Below are positions 6,629 to 9,102 of a DNA stretch of 9,102 nt, in pieces. The stretch covers positions 1 through 9,102 of the forward strand of contig JAFGJF010000463.1 of NCBI GenBank assembly GCA_016929205.1, in the 5' to 3' direction. Below the pieces are notes generated by a model that saw only the letters and a list, made by a program, of their open reading frames with translations, did no database searches and had not been told where the DNA came from. How positions within the stretch are numbered: position 1 is the stretch's first letter; each line of letters begins with the position of its first letter. The DNA is from Anaerolineae bacterium. Lineage in GTDB: Bacteria; Chloroflexota; Anaerolineae; JAFGEY01. Made by a program: the position numbers and the translations under genes.

Positions 6629-7243
6629 ATGACTCACCCACTAACAGATCAACAGAATGCGCTAGCAAAGCAAGGGTATCCGGTTGCCAGGGCGCGTCTC
6701 GTATGCACGGACAAATCGATATGTGGCCAACGAATGTCCCTGGGTTCGTGAGGGCATAGATTGGCTGATAGAGCATCATCCACCTGAGCTGGCGCATCTT
6801 GCCATCTGCATGGGGATTTGCACCCTCTAAACATCCTCGTCCAGGATCATACCGTAACAGGTATCCTGGACTGGGCAGATTGGCTGATCGCCGATCCGGC
6901 CTGGGATGTCGCCAATACCATCTTGAGAATAACGATGCCGTTCAAGTATCTCGTTTCTCCGTTATTGGGAGCGGACTTGGCGTCCGTCGACTGGGACGAG
7001 ATCGCTCAACGATATGTGGCTGCATATCGCGCACAGAATCTTGCAGGGATAACGAATTTGGATTACTATAGAGCCAGGACAGGCATTTATGCCTTGATAG
7101 AAGGCGTGCGGGGGCATCCGGTATGGCGGCATCCACCCATTGTTCACGATTTGATTGCGCTTGTTCAAACTGTCACCGGGATTCGAATAACGATGCCAGA
7201 ATTAACCAAGAATGCGGGTATGCATGAGGAGACCGAACAATGA
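6629..7243 (+). pseudogene. Decayed aminoglycoside phosphotransferase (APH) family gene
   Basis: Pieces of one APH-fold kinase lie in two frames. From ATG 6629, one frame reads ALAKQGYPVARARLVCTDKS, which resembles the N-lobe to hinge part of the family, and stops at a TGA at 6746-6748. A different frame then reads REGIDWLIEHHPPELAHLAIC. At about 6806-6811 the sequence CTGCATGGG lacks one C relative to an expected TGCCATGGG, and reading moves back to the first frame for HGDLHPLNILV (catalytic-loop Asp), GILDWADW (Mg-binding Asp) and the C-lobe. The ATP-binding N-lobe and a long middle part are missing, so there are at least one internal deletion and one single-base frameshift. The end overlaps the VOC gene by 4 bases. 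It once phosphorylated a hydroxyl of an antibiotic, sugar or other small molecule; it cannot do so now. A sequencing error could explain the frameshift but not the missing N-lobe. Confidence 0.83.
6818..7243 (+). CDS. Residual ORF: APH family C-lobe only
   Basis: This is the longest open part of the decayed APH gene, 141 codons from TTG 6818, which lies inside the HGDLH motif, to TGA 7241-7243. It keeps LHPLN, ILDWADW and the helical C-lobe but has no nucleotide-binding lobe. TTG 6818 is an arbitrary first codon with no Shine-Dalgarno site. An automatic annotation would list it as a phosphotransferase; I consider it non-functional. Translation through it could still help to couple the VOC start at 7240. 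Confidence 0.5.
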   Translation: MHPLNILVQDHTVTGILDWADWLIADPAWDVANTILRITMPFKYLVSPLLGADLASVDWDEIAQRYVAAYRAQNLAGITNLDYYRARTGIYALIEGVRGHPVWRHPPIVHDLIALVQTVTGIRITMPELTKNAGMHEETEQ

Positions 7244-7683
7244 ACCACGAGACCAAGATCGAACCGAACGTCAAGCAGGCCGTGCCCTTTTTTCGCGTGG
7301 CGAACATTGAAGCGTCCGTCCGCTATTACGTCGACGGCCTCGGCTTCGAGATGACCAATCAATGGACGCCCGAGGGCAAACTCCAATGGTGCTGGCTTGA
7401 GCTTGGGAACGCTGCCCTGATGCTGCAAGAGATGCGTAAGGAAGGGCACGATTCCTGGGTGCCTGAAGGGAAATTGGGCGAGGGAGTCTCGATTTGCTTC
7501 CAGTGTGCGGATGCCCTGGCGATCTATCACGAGGTCAAATCACGGGGGATTCAGGTTTCCAGACCGTTCGTCTCGAACGGGATGTGGAGCATCAGTCTGT
7601 CTGATCCGGATGGCTACAGGCTCGAATTCGAGAGCGACACGGACGTGCCAGAAGGCACCCGGTACACAGAGCAGGAAGGGTAG
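7240..7683 (+). CDS. VOC family protein (glyoxalase/bleomycin resistance-like)
   Basis: Vicinal-oxygen-chelate proteins are built from paired beta-alpha-beta-beta-beta modules and either bind metal for catalysis or sequester drugs such as bleomycin. The 147-residue protein has the usual single-chain length. It shows FFRVANIEASVRYYVDGLGFEM in the first module and ends in LSDPDGYRLEFES, the family's last strand, where E129 is in the position of a metal ligand. The middle, rich in Trp (QWCWLELGNAALMLQEM, DSWVPEG), fits the bleomycin-resistance-like subgroup that forms drug-binding dimers. GAGGAG (7226-7231) is 8 bases before ATG 7240, and the ATGA overlap with the APH remnant points to former co-translation of two resistance-like genes. 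The ligand is unknown; a role in antibiotic binding is inferred from subgroup and neighbour. Confidence 0.9.
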   Translation: MNHETKIEPNVKQAVPFFRVANIEASVRYYVDGLGFEMTNQWTPEGKLQWCWLELGNAALMLQEMRKEGHDSWVPEGKLGEGVSICFQCADALAIYHEVKSRGIQVSRPFVSNGMWSISLSDPDGYRLEFESDTDVPEGTRYTEQEG

Positions 7684-7700
7684 CGTCCCAAACACAATCG

Positions 7701-7724
7701 GCTTTGTTGAGCGCAAGGCAAAGC
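7701..7724 (+). other. Hairpin in the VOC-GH31 intergenic region
   Basis: GCTTTGTTG (7701-7709) pairs with CAA and CAAAGC (7714-7716 and 7719-7724), leaving an AGCG loop and a GG bulge on the 3' side: nine base pairs in all. It begins 17 bases after the VOC stop codon and lies directly before the possible pseudoknot at 7727. There is no U-run after it. Confidence 0.45.
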
Positions 7725-7726
7725 GT

Positions 7727-7765
7727 CACTCGGAATGTCAAGAACCCGAGTGTCTTGTGTTCTTG
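7727..7765 (+). ncRNA. Possible H-type RNA pseudoknot between VOC and GH31
   Basis: Four 7-base segments are arranged as A-B-A'-B'. CACTCGG (7727-7733) pairs perfectly with CCGAGTG (7746-7752), and CAAGAAC (7739-7745) pairs perfectly with GTTCTTG (7759-7765). The crossing loops are 5 and 6 bases, and nothing separates the two stems, so they could stack. This is the geometry of a compact H-type pseudoknot. It lies in the 3' region of the VOC mRNA and 72 bases before the GH31 start. It may be a leader element, an mRNA-end stabiliser or chance. No known riboswitch class was recognised. Confidence 0.45.
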
Positions 7766-7797
7766 TGCTTCCAGGATGGTGTGCGTTTGTAAAGAAT

Positions 7798-7804
7798 GAG
7801 GAGG
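7798..7804 (+). promoter_or_regulatory. Upstream Shine-Dalgarno GAGGAGG serving an alternative GH31 start (GTG 7811)
   Basis: GAGGAGG stands 6 bases before GTG 7811, which is in frame with the GH31 gene and would add nine residues. An ATG at 7796 is also in frame but has no ribosome site. The reading frame is closed by TAA at 7790-7792. Confidence 0.5.
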
Positions 7805-7825
7805 CGTAGAGTGGGTAACTCATCA

Positions 7826-7831
7826 AAGGAG
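7826..7831 (+). promoter_or_regulatory. Shine-Dalgarno AAGGAG for the GH31 start (ATG 7838)
   Basis: AAGGAG lies 6 bases before ATG 7838. This start is preferred because the conserved part of the protein (FERIRFRGNPVANP) begins eight residues later, and the codon is ATG rather than GTG. Confidence 0.75.
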
Positions 7832-7837
7832 AATGTG

Positions 7838-9102
7838 ATGTCTGCTTCAAGTTTGTCATTGTTCGAGCGCATTCGTTTTCGCGGCAACCCGGTTGCCAAT
7901 CCCGAAAGCGTGGTTTCGTTTGTCCACGCGCGGTTTACAGTTTTGACGCCTCGTCTGGTGCGCCTCGAGTGGTCGGAAAAAGGCCAGTTTGAGGATCGTG
8001 GCACGTATGCCTTTCCCACGCGTTACGCCCAAGCGGTGCCTTTTGAGGTGCGTCAAGAAGGCCCTGATATGGTGATCGACACCGGTGCGCTGATCCTGCG
8101 CTACCGTTCAGCGGCCGACGAGACCGGCGATCCATTTACCGCCGACAATCTGTCGATCACGGCGGTGGAACTCAACCGACTTGACCTCGACGGCAAGACG
8201 GTGGTCTGGACGCCCGGCACACCCAACCGGTACAACCTGCGCGGCACGCGCCGCACGCTGGACGGCTGTGCGGGTGATGCGACCCTGGATGAGGGGCTGT
8301 TATCCCGCGCGGGGTGGACACTGTTCGATGACAGCGCCAACGTGGTGTTTGACCAGGCAGACGGCTGGGTGGCGCCACGTCCCACGCACGACCTGCAAGA
8401 CTGGTATTTTTTCGCCTACGGGCACGACTATAAAGGCGCGTTGGCCGAATACGTGCAGTTTGGCGGTCAGATTCCGCTGATCCCGCGTTTTGTCCTGGGC
8501 GGTTGGTGGTCGCGCTATTGGGCTTACAGCGATCAAGATCTGAAAGACCTGGTGGGCGAATTCGAAGTGTATGATGTGCCCCTCGATGTGCTGGTGATCG
8601 ATATGGATTGGCATACCCCGCACGCCTGGACCGGCTACACCTGGAACCGCGACCTGTTCCCCGATCCTTCTGAATTCTTGCGATGGGTGCACGACAAGGG
8701 GCTACGCGCCACACTCAATCTACACCCGGCGCAAGGCGTACAATCTTTTGAGGAGGTGTATCCGCAATTTGCCCGGGCACTGGGCAGCGATCCGGAAAGC
8801 GGCGAGGCGATCCCTTTCCAGATCGCCACCAAGGCCTTTGTCCAGCCCTACTTTGAGCTGATCCACCACGCGATGGAAGAACAGGGTGTCGATTTCTGGT
8901 GGATGGATTGGCAGCAAGGCGAAAGTTCCGAGGTCAAGGGCCTCGATCCGCTGACCTGGCTCAATCACATCCACTTTAACGATTCGCGGCGTCGCGGCCA
9001 ACGCCCTATGCTGTACAGCCGCTGGGGTGGGTTGGGCAATCACCGTTATTACATTGGTTTTTCCGGCGATACGATTGTCGGCTGGCCGGCGCTGCAATTC
9101 CA
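7838..9102 (+). CDS. Glycoside hydrolase family 31 protein (alpha-glucosidase type), N-terminal part; runs off the window
   Basis: GH31 enzymes are retaining alpha-glycosidases (alpha-glucosidase, alpha-xylosidase and relatives). 421 codons are present with no stop. Residues 1 to about 190 form the N-terminal beta-sandwich (FTVLTPRLVRLEWSE, TYAFPTRYAQAVPF). The TIM barrel follows: IPRFVLGGWWSRYWAYS, then VIDMDWH (D255 and D257), which shapes the sugar-binding site. WWMDWQQG has D357 as the expected nucleophile, and YYIGFSGDT has D411 as the expected acid/base. No signal peptide is seen, so it is probably cytoplasmic. The missing part should hold the end of the barrel and the C-terminal beta domains. 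It follows the VOC gene by 154 bases and may have its own transcription start, though no convincing promoter boxes are visible. The exact substrate cannot be assigned without the rest. Confidence 0.94.
   Translation, partial: MSASSLSLFERIRFRGNPVANPESVVSFVHARFTVLTPRLVRLEWSEKGQFEDRGTYAFPTRYAQAVPFEVRQEGPDMVIDTGALILRYRSAADETGDPFTADNLSITAVELNRLDLDGKTVVWTPGTPNRYNLRGTRRTLDGCAGDATLDEGLLSRAGWTLFDDSANVVFDQADGWVAPRPTHDLQDWYFFAYGHDYKGALAEYVQFGGQIPLIPRFVLGGWWSRYWAYSDQDLKDLVGEFEVYDVPLDVLVIDMDWHTPHAWTGYTWNRDLFPDPSEFLRWVHDKGLRATLNLHPAQGVQSFEEVYPQFARALGSDPESGEAIPFQIATKAFVQPYFELIHHAMEEQGVDFWWMDWQQGESSEVKGLDPLTWLNHIHFNDSRRRGQRPMLYSRWGGLGNHRYYIGFSGDTIVGWPALQF

Noticed and set aside
6562..6759. Forward ORF of 65 codons between phosphatase and APH remnant
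   Set aside because: It has a TTG start, no family resemblance, and overlaps APH-like residues in another frame.
7727..7765. Integron attC site next to resistance-like genes
   Set aside because: No GTTRRRY or RYYYAAC core sites are present, and the arm layout is interlocked rather than a single imperfect hairpin.
8172..8714. Reverse-strand ORF of 180 codons opposite GH31
   Set aside because: Arg/Pro/Ser-rich low-information translation opposite a clear GH31 gene; a shadow of GC-rich coding.

Overview
The window carries nine genes or gene remnants, all on the + strand and tightly packed. Three glycoside hydrolases (GH78 alpha-L-rhamnosidase remnant, GH3 beta-glucosidase type, GH31 alpha-glucosidase type) are interleaved with small accessory genes. 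The sequence is GC-rich, has strong AAGGAGG-type Shine-Dalgarno sites and several stop/start overlaps. The protein style (GH78 and GH31 sequence flavour, many small redox and resistance-like genes between glycosidases) recalls a saccharolytic Chloroflexota (Anaerolineae/Caldilineae-like) genome. That assignment is an impression from memory, not a proof.

Layout. 1-72 is an AT-richer stretch (24 G/C in the first 60 bases, against 37 in 121-180) that does not continue the rhamnosidase. 73-1146 is the C-terminal part of a GH78 rhamnosidase, with its general-base Glu but without the upstream half that holds the general acid. 1147-1318 is non-coding and holds a 15-bp perfect hairpin and a small palindrome. 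1319-3192 is a coupled pair, nitroreductase and MATE exporter, sharing one base. 3246-5838 is a coupled pair, GH3 glycosidase and short-chain dehydrogenase, overlapping by 14 bases, followed 16 bases later by a tyrosine-phosphatase-family protein (5855-6565). 6629-7243 is a decayed aminoglycoside-phosphotransferase-family gene. It overlaps by 4 bases an intact VOC (glyoxalase/bleomycin-resistance-like) gene (7240-7683). 7684-7837 is a structured intergenic region with a hairpin and a sequence that can form an H-type pseudoknot. 7838-9102 is the N-terminal 421 codons of a GH31 enzyme that runs off the window.

How the genes may work together (inference): GH78, GH3 and GH31 would remove rhamnosyl, beta-glucosyl and alpha-glucosyl units, possibly from plant or microbial glycosides. 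The nitroreductase, SDR and MATE exporter could modify and expel the released aglycone. No transporter for uptake, no regulator and no convincing sigma-70 promoter is visible. No mobile element, CRISPR array, tRNA or rRNA was found. I did not find a clear new multi-gene system. The best novelty candidates are the pseudoknot-forming intergenic RNA, the decayed APH gene and the truncated rhamnosidase junction.
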